Assembly: GCA_021802085.1 (NCBI GenBank)
Contig: JAKAAZ010000146.1
Span: 1-9,224 of the forward strand
Direction: 5' to 3'
DNA length: 9,224 nucleotides
DNA from: Acidobacteriota bacterium
GTDB taxonomy: Bacteria > Acidobacteriota > Terriglobia > Terriglobales > Acidobacteriaceae
Made by a program: the position numbers and the translations under genes. This document shows, piece by piece, positions 1-6,171 of the stretch. How positions within the stretch are numbered: position 1 is the first letter of the stretch; the number at the start of each line of letters is the position of its first letter. Below the pieces are notes generated by a model. It was not told the DNA's origin and did not search any database. It saw only the letters and a list, made by a program, of their open reading frames with translations.

Positions 1-221
1 AGCACCACGAAGCTTTCCACCATCGTGGCCTCGTCGTAGCCGCGCTCCCGCTGCTTGATCTGCACATGCTGCCGCACCCTGGCCGGAACACCCAGAGAAC
101 GAAACGCCTGCACCACCAGCGGCACGCTGCCCCAGGCGTTCAGGGTTTCTTGCAGCGGCTCATCGTCAATCTCAAACAACAGCGGAGATTCAGTCGGCGA
201 AGGCTTCCGGGGCGGGATCAT
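1..221 (-). CDS. IS1380 family transposase, N-terminal part (partial)
   Basis: About 73 N-terminal residues of a DDE transposase are visible; the catalytic domain lies beyond the left edge. The recognisable pattern is a short N-terminus with FEIDDEPL, then PLVVQAFRSLGVPARV, then a basic QIKQRERGYDEATMVES segment running into a hydrophobic FVVL. From memory of IS1380-group proteins, 'LKQR.RGYDEAT.VESF' is characteristic. The ATG at 221 is used; an in-frame GTG at 227 is an alternative, and no strong ribosome-binding site favours either. A different-frame ATG at 273 has a good GAGGAG upstream but stops after 27 codons. Intactness cannot be judged. Confidence 0.7.
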   Translation of the reverse strand, partial: MIPPRKPSPTESPLLFEIDDEPLQETLNAWGSVPLVVQAFRSLGVPARVRQHVQIKQRERGYDEATMVESFVV

Positions 222-243
222 GTCCACATCGTAACCGCTGCGC

Positions 244-258
244 GCACCTGAAAGGTGC
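244..258. repeat. 6-bp inverted repeat (hairpin) near the IS1380 end
   Basis: GCACCT and AGGTGC are perfect complements around a 3-nt loop (GAA). The repeat lies between the presumed IS boundary and the transposase start. It may be part of the IS terminus or a transposase-binding or regulatory hairpin. With six base pairs, chance cannot be excluded. Confidence 0.4.
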
Positions 259-344
259 AGGAAAATAGACCATAGACACTCCTCATTCAACCCGCATCCT
301 GCCACTCCACGCGGCTTTCTGGATATCGCATCAACTTGCACGCA

Positions 345-1587
345 ATGTTATCCACGGATCAGTTGACGAAGTTCGCCGCCGAGCTATGCCGCGATCTGTC
401 CAAGCCGCTGGGGAAGTTTGTCACGCAGATGTTGTTCGGCATTCAGGCCAGCCAGGACGTGAAGCTGAGTAACATCGGCCGGGCGCTGGAGGAAGCCATT
501 CCCTTGATCCGCACCGAGAAGCGATAGTCGCGTAACTTGAAGCATGCGGAGTTAGAAGCGGCACTTACAACCAAGTTAGTCGAGATGGCCAGCCTGCGCA
601 TTCAGCAAGACACGGTGCTAGCGCTGGACCTGAGCGACATTCGCAAGGAGTATGCCCAGAAAATGGAGCACCTGGCGCCGGTGTGGGACGGCAGCACAGG
701 CGAAACGCACCCGGGCTATTGGCTGCTGGAGGGGGCCGGAGCTGAGGTGCGAGGCAGCGAGATCGTTCCTGTGTGCCAGAAGCTTTTCTCGGTCGAGGCG
801 AAAGAATTTCCGCAGCGAAAACGCGGAGATTCTTTCGCTCATCGATCGCATCCGCGCCCACACTGAGCAGCGCGGGATCTGGACAGTGGACCGCGGCGGC
901 GACCGAAAGAAGCTGCTGGAACCCTTGCTGGACAAGGGTTTGCGCTTCGTCATCCGCTCCACCGGCGAACCCGCGGTGGTCGATCGGCGCGGCCGGCTGC
1001 GCCGTGTGGCGGAGGTGGCTCTGGGCTGCCCGCTCCGTCACCAGACGCGCGTGGTGAAAATCGACAAGGGGCAGGAGAAGAGCTACGACTTGCGTTACGG
1101 CGCCGAACCCATTCGCCTGACCAAGCGTGCCGAGAAGCTATGGCTGGTGGTCATCGCCGGCTTCGGTGAGCAGCCCATCATGCTGCTCACCCACCTCAAA
1201 CTGCGAGCGCGGGACTCGGAAAGCCTTTGCTGGGCGGCGCAAATCTATTGGACGAGATGGAAAATTGAGGAAACTTTCCGCTTCCTCAAACAGAGTTACA
1301 ACCTCGAAGATATCCGTGTGCTGAAGTATCGGCGGTTGAAGAACTAAGTTGTGTTAGTGACGGCGGCGGCTTACTTCGCCGCCACCTTCCTCGGACAACA
1401 GATGAAGCTGCGCATCCTCACCGACAAGCTGCTCGTCATCTTACAGCGATTCTTCGGCATTCCACACTTCCGCTTCTATGCTTTGGCAGATGGAATTCGC
1501 CGTGTTCTCTCCGCCAGCGCCTTCCGGCCGCCGCAAGAATCGCCCCCCGATGCGCAACTCGAACTCGCCCTCATCTGGTCAGCCTGA
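345..1587 (+). pseudogene. Decayed IS4 family transposase
   Basis: Joined across its lesions this encodes about 413 residues, a usual length for IS4-type transposases. The first catalytic Asp is at 627-629 (LALDLSD). The second Asp is at 889-891 (WTVDRGGDR). The Glu is at 1267-1269 within YWTRWKIEETFRFLK, which matches the IS4 signature Y-(2)-R-(3)-E-(6)-K exactly. Three lesions break it: an in-frame TAG at 525-527 (after RTEKR), a net +1 shift at about 810-813 (reading moves from VEAKEFP to SENAEIL), and an in-frame TAA at 1345-1347 (between RRLKN and VVLVTAAAYF). The natural stop is TGA at 1585-1587. A TTG at 336 is an alternative start. I could not find terminal inverted repeats or a target duplication, so the element's limits are unknown. 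Confidence 0.87.
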
Positions 1588-1638
1588 AAATTCCGGGGAA
1601 ACTTCTGTTGCCGCACCGTTGACAACAAATGTTTGTCC

Positions 1639-1651
1639 GTTCAATTTGAAC
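1639..1651. repeat. 13-bp palindrome between the IS4 remnant and the operon 3' end
   Basis: GTTCAA-T-TTGAAC is a perfect 6+1+6 inverted repeat in the 69-bp gap between the two convergent genes. It starts 6 nt downstream of the minus-strand operon's stop codon. The one-base centre makes it a poor hairpin and there is no adjacent T-run, so it does not look like a standard terminator. It may be a protein-binding site or IS-end material. Confidence 0.35.
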
Positions 1652-1656
1652 CTGGT

Positions 1657-2511
1657 TCATCCTTTTTTTGTTGTCATGGAAGCGGTCGACTCCAACTCGC
1701 GCCGAAGAAGAAGGGTCTCCGAGACGTTGTCCGTGCGGTTGCAGCCCTTCCAGTCCACCCACACGTATTCCAAGGCGAGGAAGCCCGTGTAACCAAGCCG
1801 TTGCAGCCCAGATATCATTCCGGAAAAATCGATCGCGTTTTCCTGCACTGAGGTTTGCAGCCTGCCAATGGCTCCGCCGCGCACATGAACATGAGAAGCA
1901 AACGGCAACAGATCATGCACACGCGCAGAGGTTTCGCCGACCATGATGAAGTGCCCATAATCAAGCGTCAGCGTCAGCCCCGCGGCTGCATCCACGAAGG
2001 CGCGTGTACTCTCAACATCCGCGCAGATGGAGTCGACGTGAGGTTCAATTGCGTACCGTACCCCGGCACTGGCACACTCGGCTATGCGACGAGCGGCCTC
2101 TTCGACTGCAAGTTTCCAATCGAGGTCACGCGAAACCGCCGGGTGGAACACCCCAGGCAAACCCGTAAGATGGCTACAACCAAGCGCGACACAAAACTCG
2201 AGTGCGCGAGTGAACACATCGCGGTTCTTGCTGCGTACAGCAGGACTGGGGTCGTTGGCAGCATGCTCGCCGGGATCGACTCCAATCTGGACAAATACAT
2301 CGGAAACGCTTAGCTCCGCTGCTTTCAAATCATGCAGGATTCGCGCAGTGTAGCTGCGGGGTGAGGCCAACAACTCAATCGGCGAGAAGTGAGAACTGCG
2401 TGCAAACAGGCCAACGTCCACATGGTGGAAGCCGAGCAGCTTCACCAGACGCAACGCCTCGGAGCGTTCCAACACAGGGAAGGTATAGTCTGCGCAGGAG
2501 AATTTAAGCAT
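1657..2511 (-). CDS. Sugar phosphate isomerase/epimerase, xylose-isomerase-like TIM barrel
   Basis: A 284-residue cytosolic protein of the AP-endonuclease-2/xylose-isomerase-like TIM-barrel superfamily, whose members isomerise or epimerise sugars, keto-sugars or sugar acids using a divalent metal. Typical strand-end motifs are visible: LGFHHVDVG (~27-34), a Glu in YAIEPHVDS (E156), LDYGHF (D184, H187), the SHVHVRGG pair (H207, H209) and LALEYVW (E248). E156, D184, H209 and E248 are the likely metal ligands. No signal peptide is present. The ATG at 2511 follows GGAGG with 8 nt spacing and overlaps the preceding stop by 8 nt, suggesting translational coupling. It is the last gene of the operon. 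Context suggests it converts a rhamnose-pathway intermediate, but the exact reaction cannot be read from sequence. Confidence 0.85.
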   Translation of the reverse strand: MLKFSCADYTFPVLERSEALRLVKLLGFHHVDVGLFARSSHFSPIELLASPRSYTARILHDLKAAELSVSDVFVQIGVDPGEHAANDPSPAVRSKNRDVFTRALEFCVALGCSHLTGLPGVFHPAVSRDLDWKLAVEEAARRIAECASAGVRYAIEPHVDSICADVESTRAFVDAAAGLTLTLDYGHFIMVGETSARVHDLLPFASHVHVRGGAIGRLQTSVQENAIDFSGMISGLQRLGYTGFLALEYVWVDWKGCNRTDNVSETLLLRRELESTASMTTKKG

Positions 2512-3667
2512 GCTGTGCGCCTCCGTTCAAACTTGCGCGATACAGGGTGTCCATTTGTTCGAGCGCCTGCTGCGCGTTGCCGCGATGCTTGCAGTATTCA
2601 ACGATGGGCACTCCCGCACGCTCCTGCAAGCCAACATAGCCAGGGTATCGCGGCCGCACGTAAGCTGTCTCAATGCTGGCGACAGTGCGGGAAAAGAAAC
2701 CATCGGTGATTTGGTTGAGCAGGGTGTCGCGCCAGGCGCTGCGCCGTGCCGGCTGACCGCCGCACATGCCATAGAGTGTGCTCTGGCAAGTGCGACCGGA
2801 GACAAACAGGCTGTACTCAAGAGCGAGAGGGATGTCCTTACAGCCAGCGGAGATAGCGATCCCAGTCCCCCCCAGCACCGTACGCATCGGTATACTTCCA
2901 TCCAGGGCGACCGGGTTGGAGAAGCGCAAGCGCTTTGCCCCAAAACCATTGCGCGAGTAATTGCTGTAAGTATAGGCGAATGGGCAGTAGGCGATGCTAT
3001 CCCCATCCGTCATTCGTTCATACAGGGCAATTGGATTCATACCGTATATCTCGTCCGGCATCAGAGCTGCAAGTTCACAAATATCCGCCAGGCAGCGAGC
3101 GCCGATCTCATGATCGACAAGCTGTTCAGGACTGGCGGCTACCAGGCTTCCTCCTGAAACGCACAGTCCCATAAAGTTGAGGAAGAGATCTGCTGGAAAT
3201 CCTGGCATCCGTACCCAACCGAGCCGTGCCAAGTCCATCAAATCGTCCCAGTTTTGGGGTTCTTTCAGACGGAGTTGGTCAAGTAAGTCGGGGCGAAGGC
3301 TTGCGGCGGGCGCGGCTGCATCGATCGGAAAAGCATAAAGCCCCCCCTGATACACATAACTTGAAAAGCATGGACCCAGCGAGTCGGCTTTGAAGTCCTC
3401 GATCTCGTTGCTGGAGAGCAGTGGAAGCAGATCGGTCAGTACACCCGTCGCCTCTGCTTCGCCCACCATCGGGTGGTCGATGACGAGCAGATCGAAGTTG
3501 TGCGCAAGAGTGGAAAGATCCGCATGCCCGAATTCGTGTAGGCTTCGCTTCTCCCACTGGATTCGCACGCCGGGATGCTGTTCTTCAAACCGTTGCGCAG
3601 TGGCCACCAGCGGCGGCAACGCCCTGCTGTGGTTCCAGGTAATCCCCCGCAGCGAGACCATGCTCAT
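2504..3667 (-). CDS. Family-1 extracellular-solute-binding-protein homologue lacking a signal peptide
   Basis: A 387-residue protein with the fold signature of ABC-transporter sugar-binding proteins (SBP_bac_1/8). An N-lobe begins LRGITWNHSR, followed by RFEEQHPGVRIQWEKR, FDLLVIDHP, the hinge-region motif YAFPIDAAAPAASLRPDLL (~115-133), and a C-terminal FVSGRTCQSTLYGMCGGQPARR segment. The ATG at 3667 is chosen because it forms a 4-nt ATGA overlap with the upstream stop and has GGAG 8 nt before it. An upstream ATG at 3727 would add 20 residues. Neither start gives a hydrophobic signal sequence or a convincing lipobox, so the protein appears cytosolic. No permease or ATPase gene is nearby. From memory, a subgroup opening with 'RG(M/I)TW.H.R' also lacks leaders. 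It could be a cytosolic sugar or sugar-acid binder, or an uncharacterised enzyme on this fold. Confidence 0.82.
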   Translation of the reverse strand: MSMVSLRGITWNHSRALPPLVATAQRFEEQHPGVRIQWEKRSLHEFGHADLSTLAHNFDLLVIDHPMVGEAEATGVLTDLLPLLSSNEIEDFKADSLGPCFSSYVYQGGLYAFPIDAAAPAASLRPDLLDQLRLKEPQNWDDLMDLARLGWVRMPGFPADLFLNFMGLCVSGGSLVAASPEQLVDHEIGARCLADICELAALMPDEIYGMNPIALYERMTDGDSIAYCPFAYTYSNYSRNGFGAKRLRFSNPVALDGSIPMRTVLGGTGIAISAGCKDIPLALEYSLFVSGRTCQSTLYGMCGGQPARRSAWRDTLLNQITDGFFSRTVASIETAYVRPRYPGYVGLQERAGVPIVEYCKHRGNAQQALEQMDTLYRASLNGGAQHA

Positions 3668-4734
3668 GCAGGTTGCTCCATCAGCGAGGAGACACGGACA
3701 TTGCTGCCGCTCTTTGCCGAGCGGCATGCCGCCTCAATCACGTCCATCGCAGCCACCCCCAGAGTTGCGGGCGACTGATTGCGGCGTGGGTCGAGGATGG
3801 AATCAATCAGATTCAAGGCCGGAGCCTGGTGAGGATAGATTGCGTCTTCCGGCAAATCTGGAAAAGAGCGTGGCTCTCCAACCAAAGGCACGAATTCCAT
3901 TTTCCCGTGCCACAGATCCAGAAACAGCATACCCTTGGTGCCGAAGACACGCAGCTCGAAATCTCTGCGTCCCACGCTGGTTGCGCCAGTGCTGGCGATG
4001 GTCACAATTGAGCTGTCGTCCATTTGCAGGTTGAGTGTGTCGTAGATATCGAGAGCTTGGCCGTCATTATGAAAGCGGGCGAAGACCTCTGCGGGCCATG
4101 CGCCCGTGAGAAAGGTGAGATAGGCCGCCACATGACAGACCTGCGCATAAATTTGTCCGCCACCGGCGACCTTAGGATCGCTATAGGTGCCTTCCCGCGG
4201 ATGCATATACGGCGTACCGTGGGTAGGCTGCGTGCTGTCACCGCGAAGTAGATGGCTGATGGGATTGGTCATCAACACGCTGATCATACGCACTTCACCC
4301 AGATCCCCATTACGTACCAGACGCTGCGCCTCTTTGGCATGCGCCGTGTAATGCCAGGGACAACTGATAAGAAACTGGGTGCCGTGGTCCCGTGCCATCG
4401 CGACCAGTTCCACGCCTTCGGCGGCAGTCAGGGTCATGGGCTTTTCGATCAGCACATGTTTCCCCAACGCCAAGGCCGCAGATGCTTGCTCGTAATGAAG
4501 ATTCGGGCTACTGCAGACTACTATTGCCTGAAGACCTTCGATGGCGAGCAGTTCGCTGGCCGTGGTGCAAGCGATAGGGATGCCAAAGTCATCAGCAACC
4601 TTCCGCGCCTCCTGTCGGTTGCGTTTCTGGACGGCGATAAGCTCGGCATTGGGATGCCCCAGCAGCGCAGGAATGTGGGCAAACGTTGCCCACCATCCTG
4701 CGCCGATGACTCCGCATTTGATCTTGTCTTGCAC
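3664..4734 (-). CDS. Gfo/Idh/MocA family NAD(P)-dependent oxidoreductase
   Basis: A 356-residue soluble dehydrogenase-type protein. An N-terminal Rossmann domain shows GVIGAGWWA (8-16) for NAD(P) binding. The family's EKP motif is in HVLIEKPMTLT (E97-K98-P99), with Lys the usual catalytic residue. The C-terminal substrate domain contains GGGQIYAQVCH (191-201). In many members this reads GGG...D...H; here His (H201) is kept but the Asp position is Ala (A197). Expected role: oxidation or reduction of a sugar, lactone or keto-sugar hydroxyl, plausibly in the rhamnose/rhamnonate route. The start is GTG at 4734, supported by GAGGAG 6 nt upstream. It lies 17 nt after the dehydratase gene and its TGA overlaps the next gene's ATG. 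Confidence 0.9.
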   Translation of the reverse strand: MQDKIKCGVIGAGWWATFAHIPALLGHPNAELIAVQKRNRQEARKVADDFGIPIACTTASELLAIEGLQAIVVCSSPNLHYEQASAALALGKHVLIEKPMTLTAAEGVELVAMARDHGTQFLISCPWHYTAHAKEAQRLVRNGDLGEVRMISVLMTNPISHLLRGDSTQPTHGTPYMHPREGTYSDPKVAGGGQIYAQVCHVAAYLTFLTGAWPAEVFARFHNDGQALDIYDTLNLQMDDSSIVTIASTGATSVGRRDFELRVFGTKGMLFLDLWHGKMEFVPLVGEPRSFPDLPEDAIYPHQAPALNLIDSILDPRRNQSPATLGVAAMDVIEAACRSAKSGSNVRVSSLMEQPA

Positions 4735-4740
4735 AAGGCG

Positions 4741-4746
4741 CTCCTC
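4741..4746 (-). promoter_or_regulatory. Ribosome-binding site fixing the GTG start of the oxidoreductase
   Basis: GAGGAG on the minus strand lies 6 nt before the GTG at 4734. No ATG fits the GVIGAG Rossmann start as well, so this site decides the start codon. Confidence 0.7.
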
Positions 4747-4751
4747 TAAGT

Positions 4752-5942
4752 CTAGAAGTCAATGGGTTCCAATAGGTCGCGATTGAGTTCTACGCCGAAG
4801 CCCGGATTTGTGCTGAGCGTGACATGTCCGTTGACTGGGAGCGGTTCCCCAACAATCGCTTCAAAGATAGGGCGCACTCCCGTCCCGTCTCCTACGGATA
4901 GATACTCCGCGAACGGGGAGTTCAGATTCGATTGCACAAAGTGATAGTTGTATACGCCTGAGCCATGCGGAATGACCGGCACATCGTAGGGTTTGGCCAT
5001 GGCTGCGATCCGCCGGACTGCGGTAAGTCCGCCGCACCACTGCATCTCTGGCTGAATGACGTCGCACGCGCGCGCAGCGAGGATGGCGGCGAAGGCCTTC
5101 ACATCGAACTCCAGATTTCCAATGGCGATCTGGATGGGATTGATGCGTGTGCGCAGTTCTGCGTTGCTATGCTCGGCCCAGCCATTTTGCAGCGGATCTT
5201 CAAACCACTTGACATCACAATCGCTCACCCGTTCCGCCAGCCGGGAAGCGAATTCAATATCCCAGGACAGATAACAGTCCACCATCAGTTCCATTTCCTC
5301 GCCGAGTGCGCTCCGACAGTCTTCCAGGCATTTCTGCATCTTGATCAGACCCATGCGACCGTCGGCCATACCCCAGGGGGCGGCAATTTTCACCCCTAGA
5401 AATCCGCTGCCTTTCCAATGCGAGACCAAGTCGGGGTGTGTGGTTGCGTAGCAAGGAATAGTCTCTTTGGTTTGGCCGCCGAGCAATCGATATACGGGCT
5501 GGCCCAGGGCCTTGCCCATCAGGTCCCACAGTGCTAGGTCTACTCCGCTCATGGCCATTGCCGTCACGCCGCCAAGCCCGTATGGCATGGTGGAGCGATA
5601 CATCTGGTCCCAAAGCATTTCTATGTTGAAGGGATCCTGTCCTATTAGGAACCGGCTGAAGTGCTGTTCGATTACGGCGCAGGAGAAATGGCCGCCACCA
5701 TAGTTGACCGCGCAGCCAGTCACGCCTTCATCGGTAAAGATTTCGATGGCGTAGGGATCCTGGCCGGGTCCCATCCACAATGTGCGCACTCGTGCATACT
5801 TTGGATAGACAGACATTGGGTTTGCGATGTGCGAGCCTGTTTGCCAGCCGCCCCCCCAGTACTGAGACTCACCGAAGCGAGCGCCTTTTTCCCCAAGGTT
5901 ACCTGAGCGTATTCTGTAGAGTTTTATTTTTGTGATCTTCAT
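4752..5942 (-). CDS. L-rhamnonate dehydratase-like enzyme (enolase superfamily, mandelate racemase group)
   Basis: A 396-residue protein, close to the ~400 residues of E. coli RhmD, with recognisable blocks throughout: HIANPMSVYPKY (~38-49), VDLALWDLMGKALGQPVYRLLGG (~134-156), WCGGLTAVRRIAAMAK (~302-317), PHGSGVY (H326) and PGFGVELNRD (~380-389). RhmD removes water from L-rhamnonate to give 2-keto-3-deoxy-L-rhamnonate, with Mg2+ held at the barrel strand ends. Visible ligands are D222 (VDCYLSWD) and E248 (KWFEDP). By recalled alignment the third ligand is N276 (GNLEF) where RhmD has Glu, and the His-Asp dyad partner is E299 (QPE) instead of Asp. A related sugar acid is therefore possible as substrate. 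The ATG at 5942 is preceded by GGGAG and GGAG. It is the first gene of the four-gene operon and has a palindromic candidate operator 95 nt upstream. Confidence 0.85.
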   Translation of the reverse strand: MKITKIKLYRIRSGNLGEKGARFGESQYWGGGWQTGSHIANPMSVYPKYARVRTLWMGPGQDPYAIEIFTDEGVTGCAVNYGGGHFSCAVIEQHFSRFLIGQDPFNIEMLWDQMYRSTMPYGLGGVTAMAMSGVDLALWDLMGKALGQPVYRLLGGQTKETIPCYATTHPDLVSHWKGSGFLGVKIAAPWGMADGRMGLIKMQKCLEDCRSALGEEMELMVDCYLSWDIEFASRLAERVSDCDVKWFEDPLQNGWAEHSNAELRTRINPIQIAIGNLEFDVKAFAAILAARACDVIQPEMQWCGGLTAVRRIAAMAKPYDVPVIPHGSGVYNYHFVQSNLNSPFAEYLSVGDGTGVRPIFEAIVGEPLPVNGHVTLSTNPGFGVELNRDLLEPIDF

Positions 5943-6014
5943 TTCTCCGGGGTCTCCCGCTGGGCAGATTGATTCCGTTAGGTAGTCAATCGCAGGTGTC
6001 GCTTTCGGATCAAT

Positions 6015-6020
6015 CGCAAA
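6015..6020. promoter_or_regulatory. Extra half-site of the putative operator
   Basis: A CGCAAA half-site (in AATCGCAAAAG) lies 17 nt from the palindrome at 6037-6053 and on the side nearer the dehydratase start. No good TTTGCG partner is found at the 5-nt spacing, so it is at most an auxiliary half-site. Confidence 0.3.
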
Positions 6021-6036
6021 AGCACAGGTGACACAG

Positions 6037-6053
6037 TTTGCGCATATCGCAAA
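6037..6053. promoter_or_regulatory. Putative operator, perfect palindrome TTTGCG-N5-CGCAAA
   Basis: TTTGCGCATATCGCAAA is a perfect 6+5+6 inverted repeat, 95 nt upstream of the dehydratase start and downstream of the chimeric regulator's stop. The same half-sites with the same 5-nt spacer occur at 7381-7397 in the divergent regulator/GH106 region with one outer mismatch. Identical half-sites and spacing in front of two related transcription units suggest the binding site of the locus regulator. Assignment to that protein is inference; I see no confident -35/-10 pair here. Confidence 0.62.
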
Positions 6054-6171
6054 TCAAAAACAATCGGCGGGCACGGCGTGGTTCTGTTCCATCCAAACAC
6101 TTGTCTGGGGGGAATATCGCGTAGCCTGGGCTGCCGGAGCGATCCGGAACCTCTACCACCTTGAAGTACGC

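Larger units (their letters stand above)
1..264 (-). mobile_element. 5' end of an IS1380-type insertion sequence, cut by the window edge
   Basis: This stretch holds the start of an IS1380-like transposase reading leftward off the window, plus its short leader. The outer boundary is tentatively put at about 264, where the minus strand begins CCTGCACC and continues into a 6-bp hairpin (244-258). IS1380-family ends commonly begin with CC, but the partner inverted repeat lies outside the window, so the boundary is an inference. The element sits head-to-head with the decayed IS4-type transposase starting at 345. Confidence 0.45.

Noticed and set aside
565..1041. 158-codon minus-strand frame opposite the IS4 remnant
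   Set aside because: Its composition is typical of a high-GC antisense shadow, and the plus strand here carries the recognisable transposase.
525..1347. Stop-codon readthrough or programmed frameshifting producing an active IS4 transposase
   Set aside because: There are two separate stops plus a shift at a non-slippery site (TTTCCGCAGCG). IS4 transposases are normally single-frame, so decay is the simpler explanation.
3668..3727. 20-residue N-terminal extension of the solute-binding homologue as a lipoprotein signal
   Set aside because: The extension has charged and polar residues, no hydrophobic core, and DGATC is not a proper lipobox. It would also overlap the upstream gene by 64 nt, whereas the ATG at 3667 has a GGAG and an ATGA junction.
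6123..6147. Two small hairpins (AGCC-TG-GGCT and CCGGA-GCGA-TCCGG) downstream of the regulator as a terminator
   Set aside because: Stems are only 4-5 bp and no T-run follows on the minus strand; not enough for a terminator call.
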